A stretch of DNA of 64,000 nucleotides from contig JAPFFF010000003.1 of the NCBI GenBank assembly GCA_039105265.1, positions 5,580,001 to 5,644,000 of the forward strand. Reading direction: 5' to 3'. Source of the stretch: Tritrichomonas musculus (Eukaryota; Parabasalia; Tritrichomonadida; Tritrichomonadidae). The translations under genes were made by a program, and so were the position numbers. Within the stretch, counting starts at the first letter, position 1, and each line of letters opens with the position of its first letter. The notes under the pieces were generated by a model. It saw only the letters and a list, made by a program, of their open reading frames with translations, was not told the origin of the DNA and did not search any database. Shown here in pieces: positions 49,833-62,075 of the stretch.

Positions 49833-51914
49833 TGGCGAAGTAAATTCTTTTGAATCCGAAAAAATGTTTGATTCTGTAAAGGCAAGTGAAGGCTCATTGC
49901 CAAAATGATCAACACACGAAACAGGTTTTACTTATTATTTTACTTCAAGTTCATTATTATCATATGAGAATTCGTTACTAGTTTTAATTGCATCTTCATC
50001 TAATATCCATATTTCAGTTGTAATAACAGCACCAAGAATTTTATTTGCATTATTTTTATCATGATGAGTTTCATTGTAATTATTCTTGAAGGTGTTACTC
50101 ATAATTTTAATTGGAATTTTTTAGTCATCATCTCCTTCGATATAAATAGCATAGCCATCATAACCAGTATTACCGATAAACTGGGAACGTTCAATAGTAA
50201 CATCAGCAGAAGTTGTGCGTGGTGACTCACATGAATCATATGTATAAGATTATGAAGGATTGATGTAAATGGTTCCTCCTCTTCCTTCGTGTTTCTTATT
50301 GTAATGATTATCAAACAAAAGCTCTGATGATGAAGCCAAATCAAAAACATAATTGGCAGAATTACTCTCAAATTTACAATCTAAAATATTGACATTTTTT
50401 ATCGTTTGTATTGATAAAGCGCCGCCATGACGATGTGCATGATTATTTACAAATTCGCACTCATCAAAGGTTATATCAAATTGGTTCATTGTGCAAATGT
50501 AACCAATTTGAATAGCTCCACCGTCGCCATTGTAATAAGATGTGTCTTCTTTATCAGTGGCTCTACTTAATTCTTTGTTTTGCTTAACAGAATTGTTAGT
50601 AAAATTGCAATTTACAAAGGATAAATCACCAATTCCACCCAAATGAAGCCCAACACCACCATATAAACAATCACAAACATTATTCAAAAATGTAATGTTT
50701 TCCAAAGCTATTCATTAAATTATTGCAATTAATGACTCCAAGATTATTGTTGCTATTTCTGAAGATAAATGTCTTGATATTTGTGATTTTTGTACTAGAA
50801 ATCATTTGAAATTTCATCTTTTGTAGAGCCTTCTGGATGAATAATGCGCAATGCCATATTCTCCTTTATATTGTGGAAATGGTTGTCGTTTATTTCAATT
50901 ACATTCTTGATGTTTTCAAGATAAATGCCACCTTTCTCTTCTTCAAATGTGCAAGATAATCTTGGCTGCTTTTGTTGCACTTGGTGAGATATAAATGGCC
51001 GAAAAGTCTTTGGCTTGATTTTTATTGAACCTGCAATTAGGGATGATTATCGTAGATGTTTTTGTGTTGCCTTCAACATCAGGATCAAATTAAACTGAAC
51101 CATCATTTGCTGCAACATTTTCTGTAAAAGTGCAGTCGTCCATTGTTACATCATTTTGAATGTTAACATAAATTGATTTCTCTCAAAACGACATCCAACA
51201 ATTGACAATTCCAAATTTCTTTTATTTATTTGAGAATCACAGCTAATTGCCGCTCCACGTTGTTTGGATTCACTGTTATGATTATTAGTGAAAGTGCAGC
51301 CATTAAAATCAAAGTGAATGGAATAGATTTAGTTTCATGTTGAATATCAAGTCCAATGCATCCGTATTCTGTATTCAATCCAAAGTTGCTAAATTCATTT
51401 TCATCAAAGGAAATTAGAGTGATGCTGTCTTTCAATATAAATGACAATATTTGATTATTCATTGAAATCTTATCAAATTTGTTACTTTGATTATTGATGC
51501 TTTTGTGACAGCTGTTTCCCGATGTTTGTTCGTTCTTGAAAAGAAAGTTCCACTGCCTTCACTTGATCTATTTCTAATGAAAACACAGTTATTTTGTAAC
51601 AATAGAAATGGCTCCTCTGCCTTTTACTGCATGATTATCAATGAAAGAGCATCCGTTAAAAGTGACTTTTGTGTTAATTGTATCACTATTTTCACCATAA
51701 CGAATCGCTCCACCGCCTTCTTATAAGTTTTTGTTTCCTTCAAAGTAGCAATCAGTAAAATAAATATTCAATTGTTCGAGCAATAATTAACTGTCATATT
51801 TGTGATTGTTATATCATCATCAATTTTCTGTATGTCTGGTAATAAACGCTCGTTACCCGTGCAACTTGTAAAAGTGCAATATGATATCTCATGTTTTCCT
51901 AAATTATCTGAACC

Positions 51915-53550
51915 TAACGTATTTCATGAAACTCGTAAAAAAAGTACGTTTTTTATGAAACTCGTAAAAAATAAACGTACAAATTTTCAATATAAATTTT
52001 TATTATTTATTATTTCCCCAAATTACCTCTTTTATTTATTACTTTAATAATTATATTTGATAAATACATTTATATAAGAAATATAATAACTAATTATTGC
52101 AGTTGGTACCACGCTTGACGTGTAAAAATTTATGATTTTTTTTTCTTATTTTTTAATCAGAATTTTAACAAAATTTCTTATAGTTTCAATGTTTAAATTC
52201 GAAATAGTGAAAAATAAATATATTGAGCTTAATCGTTATTTACACGATGATTGAATAAGTATTTCAAGCCCAATTATGAAAAAAATGAAAAATAAATATT
52301 ATGATTCGCTTAGTATGAATTTTTTTGTTCAAACGATTTTCAAAGCATTTTAATATTTAAATCAAGGTATAAACAATAATTTTGACGACCTTTTTTAACT
52401 AATATATGAGGTACTGAGATGATATTTCATCATTATTTACTCAAAGCGCATTTTAGTTCTACTAGGTTTTTCAATATTATGATGGATTATAATAATAAAA
52501 TATCAATATTTAATTGTAATTCTTTATTTTACACTTTCTAATTTTGTCGTAGAATTGAAAAAAAATGACAGAAACTTTGGCTTAGAAATATTTTATAGAT
52601 TTTTCTATAAAATAATATAATATTTTAAATAATTATACATTGAAACAATTTGGTCGAGTTTTAGAAATAATAAAACATTATGAGTATAATATTATATCTA
52701 TTCGTTTTTGTTCTACATGAGTTTTATTAATCAACTTTTTGAATGTTCATTCAATTTTTTATTTTTGCTGAAAAGCACCTATCCTTTTTTTTATCATGTG
52801 TTTTTTTGCTATAATGACAAATATTAATAAGTGTAATGTTTACAAATGCAATTTATTCATAATAATTTATGCTTTTATGTGCTAATATATTGATGATCAA
52901 TAAATTCAAAAAACCACATTAATTACGCTCAGGAATATATTGAATTTGAATGTTATATACAATGTTTATATATATTTTCTTAGTAATATCCTGTGAAACA
53001 GAGAAGAACCAAAATGTGCTTTGAGTAAATAATGATGAAGTATCATCTCAGTACCTCATATATTAGTTAAAAAAGGTCGTCAAAATTATTGTTTATACCT
53101 TGATTTAAATATTAAAATGCTTTGAAAATCGTTTGAACAAAAAAATTCATACTAAGCGAATCATAATATTTATTTTTCATTTTTTTCATAATTGGGCTTG
53201 AAATACTTATTCAATCATCGTGTAAATAACGATTAAGCTCAATATATTTATTTTTCACTATTTCGAATTTAAACATTGAAACTATAAGAAATTTTGTTAA
53301 AATTCTGATTAAAAAATAAGAAAAAAAAATCATAAATTTTTACACGTCAAGCGTGGTACCAACTGCAATAATTAGTTATTATATTTCTTATATAAATGTA
53401 TTTATCAAATATAATTATTAAAGTAATAAATAAAAGAGGTAATTTGGGGAAATAATAAATAATAAAAATTTATATTGAAAATTTGTACGTTTATTTTTTA
53501 CGAGTTTCATAAAAAACGTACTTTTTTTACGAGTTTCATGAAATACGTTA
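51915..53550. mobile_element. 1.6-kb foldback element with arms of about 548 bp
   Basis: 51915-52463 and 53003-53550 are inverted copies of each other, nearly identical along their whole length. The outer end reads TAACGTATTTCATGAAACTC on both sides, with TA as the likely target duplication. The central 540 bp is AT-rich and non-coding. The element interrupts the Pmp-like gene: coding traces on both sides (GLQIIDV on one, GSDNLGKHEISYCTF on the other, minus strand) abut its ends. The high arm identity suggests recent insertion or arm conversion. Confidence 0.85.
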
Positions 53551-54055
53551 CATCAATTATTTGTAGACCACTTCCACGATTATTATTACCTTTTATAACT
53601 GTGTTTCCATAGGGTTTCAACCCTCAATTTTTTTTTTAAAAAAATGCTCGACAATTATGATTTATGTTATGGTCAAAGGTAATGCTACTGTTTTGAGTAT
53701 TCTGAAAAAATGACTTTATGATCTTCTTTGTTTTCTTGGTAATAATTATTTAGTGTGTTGTTATAAAAGTATCAATGATTATCTGTTTTACCTTCCGTTT
53801 TAATAGTTTCTTCTTGAGAGTGGCCATCTTCAAATTCGCAAAATTTAATAGTAGCATCAGATTTTAAAAATAACATAAAATGAGACCATTTACCCAATGA
53901 TGAATAATGAACTTTAAAATTTCTAAATACTAAATTATGTATCGTAGTTGGAGTATTACCGTTTTCGCAATTAACAAGATAATGTGCGTTGATTGGACCA
54001 TCTTCACTTATTAATTGATGTTCTCCGCATGGTACAACATCGTCTTTTATCTTTT

Positions 54056-54258
54056 TTTGGTGATGGAGGAGTAATTTTGAATAATATTACGAAGATAATC
54101 GTCATTTTTTAGGGATTTTTATGATTCACTTTTGCCCAGAAAAAGTCGAACTTTTCCAATGGATAAGTGAATTTTGAACATCCCTATCATTTTTTTATTT
54201 TGGAAATTGAATTAGTGATCGCAAAAAAATTGATAAAAAAAAATAATCAAAAAATAAC
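54056..54258. other. AT-rich sequence next to the Pmp-like remnant
   Basis: May contain more decayed N-terminal text of the Pmp-like gene; nothing that I can support firmly. Confidence 0.4.
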
Positions 54259-54784
54259 TAGGCTTTTGTATCCAGTGAACTGAGTGTCCATTTTCGACTT
54301 TTTGTAAAAAGCTGTCACTTTTTGTGGACATAAAACTGCTTTTTTATTTAGTATTTTATTCAAAGATTTGTGTTGAAGTATCCAAATAGTATTTTATTGG
54401 ATACTTTATTTTTACTTTAATAAACTCATTAATATCAGAAAAAAAGCAATAATAAATGCCTTAAACACCTACTATTCTTAATTTTTAAAAAACCTCTCAA
54501 ATATGAATTATAAACTTTTCAAATTCACTAAGAATGATTTTGACCAAGAAGATCAACATTTGAAATAAAAAATAAAATTCAATGTAAATTTGGAGCGATA
54601 TAATTGGTCAAACGAAATATACATTCAAAATAATCAATGAAAATTGAAAGGTGTATCCAAGTTTGAATTAAAGTGTCCATTTTGGCGATTTTGGATCCTC
54701 AAATTCTCTCAAAAAATAACGAACAAAAATGAGTATCCATTGGATACTTTTTGAATACAAATTCGTTTGGACACAAAAGCCTAG
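54259..54784. mobile_element. MITE of about 525 bp with TA target duplication
   Basis: Ends are CTAGGCTTTTGTATCCAG on the left and the inverse of CTAGGCTTTTGTGTCCAAAC on the right. TA sits at each border. Subterminal motifs recur inside: GTGTCCATTTT twice (about 54289 and 54680) and several GTATCC/GGATAC pairs (about 54380, 54400, 54655 and 54732), likely transposase-binding repeats. Non-coding. Confidence 0.7.
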
Positions 54785-55639
54785 AAAAATAATCGCTTCT
54801 CAGGAATGCTTGCCAGCTCTCATTTCATTTTCAATTAATTGAGAAGCATAGTATCAAATCACATTATCAATTTTCTTTTTGAATTGAAAACGATTGGCTC
54901 TGAATTTTTTTTGATAATTGTAAATGAATTTTTTCGACTTATATTATGCTATTATATTCAAAAAAGTGTGTTTTATGTTCATTTACCAGCTTTAGATCTA
55001 ACATTCAATTTAGGATTATTTCAACGGTTTTGTAAACCCTGTCCATTTCACTTGGTTTTCAATAGTATTTAAATCTTGCACTAATATATGATCATATGAC
55101 TAACTTTGTGATTCAATCGAAAGTATCTTACTTTTAACTTTCATTTATTAAATTCTTGTACAAATATTTAGTAATAAAATAAAAATATTTTTATCACAAA
55201 CATTATAACCATAATAATATCTTCGACAAGTATATTTATATGGCTATCACCAAAAAGGGTTTTGGTATAAATTACTATCATTAAAATGACGATTGACTAT
55301 TTAAGCCTGCAAACAGAAGGATAATAGCAAACAAAAGATTACTTTTTTTTTTTTTTAAAAAAAAAAAAAGAATCTAATCGTGTGAAGCAACTAAAAACAT
55401 ATAAAATAATAATAAATTATTGTTTCTAGATCAAAGGGAAGTGTTTGCTGTGCTGATGAGTCATATTGCCATTACCATTGAAGAAGAAAATTATTTCAAC
55501 CTGATATTGATAGATAATAAGGACTTCAAATTTGGTATTAAAAAGAAGAATTTTAAAAAAAAAAAAAAAATAATTATCAGTAATTCTAACTTGGCGTTTT
55601 ATTATATTGAAAATAAATAATATATCTAACACATTATGA
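54785..55639. other. Gene-free AT-rich region
   Basis: Contains a perfect poly-T/poly-A palindrome at about 55343-55370 and short chance frames (54839-55072 plus; 55420-55620 plus). No gene or RNA supported. Confidence 0.5.
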
Positions 55640-58033
55640 TTAACATTTCTGGTAAAACAAAATATATGCTTTTGAAGAATGAGCATCTTCTTTTTGAATT
55701 TTTGTAACTGACGAATCATTATATTCATACCAATCCTTCGTTGCTGGATCAAGGGCAGCAGCTGTGTAATGACCTCCCAAAAGAGTTCCGTGATGAAATA
55801 CAACACCAATTAGGTTGTATTTAACTGAAGAACCATTTTGGCTGCCACTAGATGAAAGATTCATTGAATTTTGAAAGAAAGAAGAGTCAAGAGTGTCCGG
55901 ATAGTCAACTGGAGTATCAATTTTTTTCATGTAATAAGATTGACCTTCGAATCTTTTCAGATGGATAATTAGAATATCCGAAACTTTGGCAATTCCTGAG
56001 TTGACAGTAGCTCTGACTTCCTTTCTACAATTATCACACTTCCAAAGATTGTGAGAATCAAGAGTTTCTGATTTGGTAAAAGATTCAAAACATTTTGTAA
56101 GATCAACTTTTTGTGAGTAGGATCTATTTGAATAATATTCGTTAGTTGAGTAATTAGAATACAAAGAACTGGAACTGGAATACCTTGAAAAAGAAGAAGT
56201 GTAGTTTCTTACTGGCGAACTAGAAGAAGAAGGAATAGGTAAAGATAAGAACATGAAAGGATCGAAAACAAGGCGTTTATGGCCACATAGCGGGCATTTA
56301 ATACAACGGAAAAGTTTTCCATTAAATATATCCATAATAGGAGAAGAGTTTTTGGATAAATAAAGTTCCCAAGAATCTGGATCTTTGGATAATTGAACTG
56401 GGGATTCGTTTCCCTTAGCTTGATATGATTGATTTAGGTCTTCATGTAGACCATCAAGTAAAGATCCAACTAATTCTTGTGCATCATTTTGGCTGAAATC
56501 TTCAAAGATTGGATATTGTTGAGATATTGCTGAATGAAGACCTGAAGGGCTGATGGCTGAGGAATAATGCGAATATCTTAATGGCGATGAGCTATATCGA
56601 GTGTAACGTGACGAATTAAGATATGAGCTTTGATTGTGATCAGGTTCTGACAAAGTTGTCATTTTTTGTAGAAGATCTCGATATGCACTAACTATTCTAC
56701 CTTTAGTGCCAAGTGGATTTTTCATATTTATTTGTGAAATGCATTGGGAAGAAAGAATAAACTGAGTTAACGGCTCACATCGAATTAAACATTGAACAGC
56801 AGCATTAAAAAAGCACGTGTTGCCTAAATTTCGAAGGCCATACGGCTTTGGAAAATGAGATAATGATTTTGAACGTTGATAATTTTTATTAGATCTTGAA
56901 ATTACTATATTTTCATTATCCGTTTTTTCATCTTTTTTGGATTTGTTTGATAAAGGAATCATATTTACACCGTTCTGGTATAAAATATCATTTGAATTTT
57001 TAGATTGAGATGGTGAATTTAATGGCGACGTTTGAGAATTAATTGCAGCTGGCTTAATAATTTTTGTATTATTATTTGTAGATATCCCTCCTAATCTTGA
57101 AATAGGCTTTTTTTTGATAATAAGTGGAGGGGAATCAGTATATTCATAAGAATCAGAATCGGAATCTGATTGTTCATTGCTATATGTTTTATATCGATTT
57201 TCAAAGCCATTTTTATTTCTTGAAGAATTTGGTCTTGATGTATTGGAAATTTGTGAAGATTTTTTGGTATTTTTACTTTGTTGCTTGACTTCAATTGGTA
57301 GAGGTAGATTGTTGATATTTTTTTGAAGAGGATAACGCGAATACTTATCTGTTATGTTTTCGAAAACTCTAGCTTGAAAAATTTTTTTATGAATTGTAAT
57401 TTGGCTTTTGTCATTGTCATATACTTCACCACATGTATTTGAAATTGGAATTTCTTCATCATTTTGATATAAAGCGCATTCTGAAATATCATCAATTTTA
57501 TATTTTTTACCAATATAATCTTTGATCATTGAAATTTTCCATTTTTTATCAACAACTTCTTTTATTATCTCTTCTCCATTTTCTTTGTTGGTAACGATAG
57601 AAAAAATTAATATAATAGGTTGAATTAATATTGTTAATTTTTTGGTTTTAGGATGTCTTCTACAGAATTTTAATAATTTTGCATTACATCCAAAAATTTT
57701 ATTCAATTTTTCCCAAGTATCAAGATCTAAGATTTCAAAATCTGTATGTAATTGGAGGGTTGGATCAAATTTTTTATCTTGAAAAAGTTTTGAAACACGA
57801 ATTCTACCAGGTGGAGGAATAGTTTGAGATTGTAACCAATCAATAAGTCCATTAAACCAAACTTTTTCGACAAGAGCGACTTTTTCGAAAGGCCCTGATA
57901 ATTTAAAATTCTTTATTTTATCATAATCTCTATATATCTCATTTTTGGTTTCCAAATCAACAACAATAAGATGCTTCGAAGCCATTGATATATTATTAAA
58001 CGTATTAATATAGTAACGTTTTTTTGATGTCAT
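55640..58033 (-). CDS. Ubiquitin-specific protease (USP, peptidase C19)
   Basis: A 797-residue deubiquitinase. The N-terminal 110 residues (VEKVWFNGLIDWLQSQTIPP) look like a DUSP-type module and residues about 165-215 like a ubiquitin-like fold. A Ser/Asn-rich linker (about 235-390) follows. The catalytic domain begins with the Cys box GLRNLGNTCFFNAAVQCL (Cys407). QNDAQELVGSLLDGLHEDLN is conserved. Zinc-binding CxxC pairs are seen in IKCPLCGHK and KCDNCRK, and the His box is GGHYTAAALDPATKDWYEYN (His755). The order DUSP, Ubl, USP resembles USP4/11/15/USP32. All catalytic residues are present. Ser/Tyr-rich inserts within the domain are unusual. The start could be 58033 or the in-frame Met 16 codons on. 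Confidence 0.88.
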   Translation of the reverse strand: MTSKKRYYINTFNNISMASKHLIVVDLETKNEIYRDYDKIKNFKLSGPFEKVALVEKVWFNGLIDWLQSQTIPPPGRIRVSKLFQDKKFDPTLQLHTDFEILDLDTWEKLNKIFGCNAKLLKFCRRHPKTKKLTILIQPIILIFSIVTNKENGEEIIKEVVDKKWKISMIKDYIGKKYKIDDISECALYQNDEEIPISNTCGEVYDNDKSQITIHKKIFQARVFENITDKYSRYPLQKNINNLPLPIEVKQQSKNTKKSSQISNTSRPNSSRNKNGFENRYKTYSNEQSDSDSDSYEYTDSPPLIIKKKPISRLGGISTNNNTKIIKPAAINSQTSPLNSPSQSKNSNDILYQNGVNMIPLSNKSKKDEKTDNENIVISRSNKNYQRSKSLSHFPKPYGLRNLGNTCFFNAAVQCLIRCEPLTQFILSSQCISQINMKNPLGTKGRIVSAYRDLLQKMTTLSEPDHNQSSYLNSSRYTRYSSSPLRYSHYSSAISPSGLHSAISQQYPIFEDFSQNDAQELVGSLLDGLHEDLNQSYQAKGNESPVQLSKDPDSWELYLSKNSSPIMDIFNGKLFRCIKCPLCGHKRLVFDPFMFLSLPIPSSSSSPVRNYTSSFSRYSSSSSLYSNYSTNEYYSNRSYSQKVDLTKCFESFTKSETLDSHNLWKCDNCRKEVRATVNSGIAKVSDILIIHLKRFEGQSYYMKKIDTPVDYPDTLDSSFFQNSMNLSSSGSQNGSSVKYNLIGVVFHHGTLLGGHYTAAALDPATKDWYEYNDSSVTKIQKEDAHSSKAYILFYQKC

Positions 58034-58095
58034 AAAAAAAAAAAAACGTTATTTCTCAAAAAACGTTATGAAATATTGCTAATCAAGATTCTAGA

Positions 58096-61000
58096 TAGAC
58101 CTTGTAAGGGGTACCCGATTTACCTTTTTTCAATCGGGTCAAAAATTTTTGGTATATTTTGACCAGGGGTCGCAAATTACCGCCTACCCAAAGCGGTTTT
58201 TGACCCGAAATTTTTAAAATTCATTTATCTCAAAATGTGGAATAAATATTTATATAAAAAAAGGTTTATTAAAAAATTTACAAGCTTTTTAATACTTTTT
58301 AATAAAAATTTTTATTTCATTAGAATAATGCATCTGATAGTTTTCTCAAAAATTGTTTTTTGAAATTATTTTCTCTATCATTCTATTTACTTACAATTTT
58401 TAATATCAGAAAACCTTTTTTCTTGAAAGTTAATTGATTTTTTTTTGTATCGTATTTTTTTCTGATTTTCATTGTCATTTAATTTATTCTTTAGATGACT
58501 TATGAAAAGAGAAATAATACCTAAATTTAAGTTATGTAATATTTTTTTTATATTAAACTTTAAAATCTACAAATTTTAAATAATATAAACTATTCATTTA
58601 CTTGTTTTATATTTTTTATCTTTTTATCATAGTTTATACTATGCATTTTAGTTTATTTTGCTATTAATTAATGTTACTAATCACTTATATAATTAAAAAA
58701 TATTGGCATTTGGTTCTTTTATTTCATGTTTGAATACAATATTAAGATATATTAATAATTATTTCAGATTTTAAAAGATTATCCTGTTTTGACAAACTTT
58801 TACTTGATTTTCAAATAAAAAAGTCTTTTCTAAATAAAATTTAAAATATTTCATATAACAAGTCATATCATAGAATTTTGTTTTCTAAAATCAAAATTCA
58901 CTTTAAAAAAATGCATGAATCAATAAAAAATTAATTATAAAACATGGTTTTATAAAAAATAATCCAAAAAATACACTAGAAATAAAAGGGTCAAACGCGA
59001 ACGCTTCATTTTTTTTTTGGGTCACTACCCAAAAAAAAAATTTGTGGTCGGGTTAATATTTTAGGGTGACCTTTCGAAGGTTTAAATAAAAGCGATATTA
59101 AATGTTTTTGATAACCCTGAATTCGAAATTTACAAGAATTCAAAAATTTCGACAAAAAAGATGCGGAATTGCGATTTTTGAGAGGTATTCATGTGAAGTG
59201 AAAACTCGTTATTTGTTTTTTTATTTTTAGTTTTATTGAATGAATATTTTATCTTATGAAAAAATATTAAGAATATTTACTTCTATATATTAAATACTGG
59301 CATTTGCCATAATTGGTTTTAATGGATGTTGAGAATTTAAAAACCATTTAAAAAATGATATTTTGTTTATATCTCGAGTCAAATAAAATATTTATGAATT
59401 ACAAATCAATAATAATATTTTATACTTTATTTATAAAATATATTATCTGTTTTATTTCCAAATTACTAGCGATATATAGATTTAAACACAATTTTACATA
59501 AAAAATATTAGAAAATGACTTATTTCTCAATTGCTTTACGAAATAATAATACATTAATTGTACAATATAATAATAATATATATTTAAATAAATTTTATTA
59601 TGTAAATAAGTTACTTTATACTCTCATTTTAAAGAAAAATGTAATTAATATTTTGTATTATTTTGAATTATTTTTCATCGTATTTATGCACGTTATTATT
59701 ATTTTGGTGATGTGAGATGATTATTTTCGGTGAAGTGAAGTTATTAGTGAAATGATTCTTGAAAAATATAAATTTGCTCATCTTCATAAAAATATTAAAA
59801 AAATATTTTCTATTTAGTCAAATTATTATTTGCCATTTTATAAAATTAATTTTAATATTTAATATATTGAAAACCAAAAAACAATCACAATACAAACCAA
59901 CTAATATATTTAGAAATTCAATTTAAAATCATCGTTTAATTGAATTTTTCATTTTTTTTTGTTAATTTATCTATTTAATATATTATATAAATTTTAAATA
60001 TAAAATACATATTGTATATAAATAGTAATATCTATCATAAATATAAATTATAATAATGTTTAAATAAAAATATTACTAGGATACAAAAAGTTTATTATTT
60101 CAATAAAACAATATAATAACTGAAAAAGTTAAAAATTTTTTAAAAATAAAATGAAATATAAACATGTATATCTTTAGAAATAAAATATATTATAAACATA
60201 TAAATATTGATATATTATTTAAATATATATGCAATAATTAAAAATAAAACAAATATAAATATATATCTATATTACATCAATTTTTATATAAAAAATTATT
60301 CTGCCTCTCAAATATAAAACCATTTTTATTTCAGAAAAATAAAAATAGAAATATCTCAAAAATAGGAGTATAAAATTCTTATTCATTAAAGTACAATCTT
60401 AGTTTTAAAATAAAAATAAAGAAATAATGATCAAAATTACAATATTTCGTCAATTTCTCTACATGAATACCTCTGATTTTTGATATTAATATATTTTTAA
60501 TGTTCTTCGGTTTAAAAGGAAAAAGCAGTATATCTTGAGTAAGTCGTAGAAAAAAACAAAAAATGATAAGTTTTTTTTATTTAGCCTTATGGTCAAATTA
60601 TTATAATATTTGACTAAAAATTTTTCATCGTTTTCCTCAGAAAGGTCCCCCTTAACAATTACATCAAATGACTGAAGAGTATTTGGGCATTCATCATTCT
60701 TTACTGTACAAAAAAATTTGTTATATCTTATAAATTTGTCATCAAAAGAGGTGATATTTCATTAAGGTACAAATCCAGTACGTTACGTAACCGCCATTTT
60801 TTTTGACACTTTATAAGAAAAAATCGACATGTTATATAAAAAATCGAATATCTGACTATTTTTTACATAACATGTCATTGAATTAAGAAAAATGTAAAAT
60901 AAATGTCAAAAACACACCTTGTCAATTTAAACTTTTTCAAAGACCCCCATCTATTCAAATAATAAACGTTCTCACTTACAAAAAATAACGTACTGGATTT

Positions 61001-61208
61001 GTACCTTAAGAAAATAGTTCAGAAAAGAGTAATATATCACCTCTTTATATAATTTTCTCAAAAATTAACATGATGAAATTGATGATTCCGATTTCGATGA
61101 CAAAAAATAAACAATTCAATTTAATTATTTTATTTACTTTTTTTTATGCAAAAAATAATTTTTGACCCGATTGAAAAAAGGTAAATCGGGTACCCCTTAC
61201 AAGGTCTA
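58096..61208. mobile_element. 3.1-kb non-coding element with perfect 50-bp TIRs and TA target duplication
   Basis: The element is 58098-61206. Both ends read GACCTTGTAAGGGGTACCCG inward, and the match is perfect for about 50 bases, ending in the GTCAAAAATT segment. TA flanks each side (58096-58097 and 61207-61208). GGGTC/GACCC motifs cluster in the left part (58120-58210 and 58985-59090), probably transposase-binding repeats. The interior is extremely AT-rich, with no frame longer than 66 codons. A TTAA-type MITE is nested near its right end. It lies 63 bp upstream of the USP start codon. Perfect TIRs imply recent activity driven by a transposase elsewhere. Confidence 0.85.
60762..61009. mobile_element. 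Nested MITE with TTAA target duplication (piggyBac-like)
   Basis: Both ends read GGTACAAATCCAGTACGTTA inward (20 of 20), immediately bordered by TTAA at 60762-60765 and 61006-61009. TTAA duplication is the hallmark of piggyBac-class elements. About 240 bp, non-coding. Just outside, AAAGAGGTGATAT (about 60747) has an inverted copy at about 61035, so either the target was itself a hairpin or the element is larger. Confidence 0.75.
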
Positions 61209-61798
61209 CGAAGGAAAAATTCTAGATGATTTCATATTTATATTTTTTAATTCAAATTATTTTATTTATATTAAATTATATTTATTATTTATTATTTATT
61301 ATTATATTAACTCAAATAATAAAAGGATGTTTAAACAATAATGTTATATTTTTTGAATGTTTTTTATATTAAAATGATTCAATATTTCATAATTTAATTG
61401 AATTATTTCAAAGATTAATTGAATAATATAAACCTTGTTTTTTTATTTTCACCTCCTATTCAAAATAAACTGTATTTTCTTCATTAATAAATAGGTTTCA
61501 AAAATATTTATGCATAATTTAAATAATTTATATAATGTAGTATATCATTTATAATTTTAAAATTAATATAAATGGGCGGTTATCAATATAATGCAATTTT
61601 AATTTAAATGGAAGGTGCAAATAAAAAACAAGGTTTATAGTGGAGAAACCATGAAGTGAAAGTTTTTCAAATAAAAAGAAAAATTTCACAACTTATTTGT
61701 TTTTTAGTATTCAATATTTTTCAATTAAAGTTTCATTTTGTACTTTCTCTATCAAAAAGTTAAAAATTTTAATGATTTATTAAACAATTTTTTAAAAT
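61209..61798. other. AT-rich spacer between elements
   Basis: No gene, RNA or repeat termini seen. Confidence 0.45.
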
Positions 61799-62075
61799 TT
61801 AAGCTGAGTTAAGTCGGTAAATTGTTTGTCCTGGGTTGGAATTTACTGCAATTAATCGATCTTTCATAGAACAAATCAGTCCAGTTATTGTTTGCCAAGT
61901 GATGCTATTCCATACATCAATTATAACTGCTTTTACTCTTCAATATTTTTTGGACACAGTTTCACGGCTCGCTTCTCCATTATAGCCCAGATCACTTCAA
62001 TAACATTGAGATCAGGGCTATATGGAGGCCAGTCAAGAACTGTAATTCCTAATTCAGCAAGCACTACTCTGTAAA
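61799..62075 (-). mobile_element. Tc1/mariner transposase C-terminal remnant
   Basis: Minus-strand text VLAELGITVLDWPPYSPDLN, then VIEVIWAIMEKRAVKLCPKN, then in a shifted frame DVWNSITWQTITGLICSM and SNPGQTIYRL to a stop at 61799. WPPYSPDLNxIE is the third-catalytic-residue block of Tc1/mariner transposases. The 5' part is absent beyond about 62075, and one frameshift lies near 61945, so this is a short dead remnant. Confidence 0.85.

Larger units (their letters stand above)
48338..54055 (-). pseudogene. Decayed Pmp-like (polymorphic membrane protein-like) surface protein gene
   Basis: Minus-strand pieces over 5.7 kb, in several frames, share one style: beta-helix repeats with GG(A/S)(L/I) and CxFxxN motifs, as in the Pmp-like surface proteins of Trichomonas. 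Examples are GGAIQIGYICTMNQFDITFD, CEFVNNHAHRHGGALSIQ and CKFESNSANY (50250-50705), NCENGNTPTTIHNLVFRNFK (about 53890-53980) and CISDQGGDRINIVINKTND (about 49400). A Ser/Pro/Phe linker with an 18-bp tandem repeat lies at 49644-49832. The 3' end (48338-48540) encodes one membrane segment and a 20-residue tail (RKHLKNDSLDNEDILELNK). Frame changes and stops are numerous, and a foldback element splits the gene at 51915-53550. It was probably a type-I surface adhesin-like protein. Confidence 0.7.

Noticed and set aside
49585-49908. Plus-strand frame of Asp-Gly-Leu-Asn repeats
   Set aside because: It is the opposite-strand reading of the 18-bp repeat. The minus frame continues into matching Ser/Phe/Pro and Pmp-like text on both sides, so minus is the coding strand.
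54839-55072. 77-codon plus-strand frame near the Pmp-like remnant
   Set aside because: No recognisable motif on either strand; composition typical of chance frames in this window.
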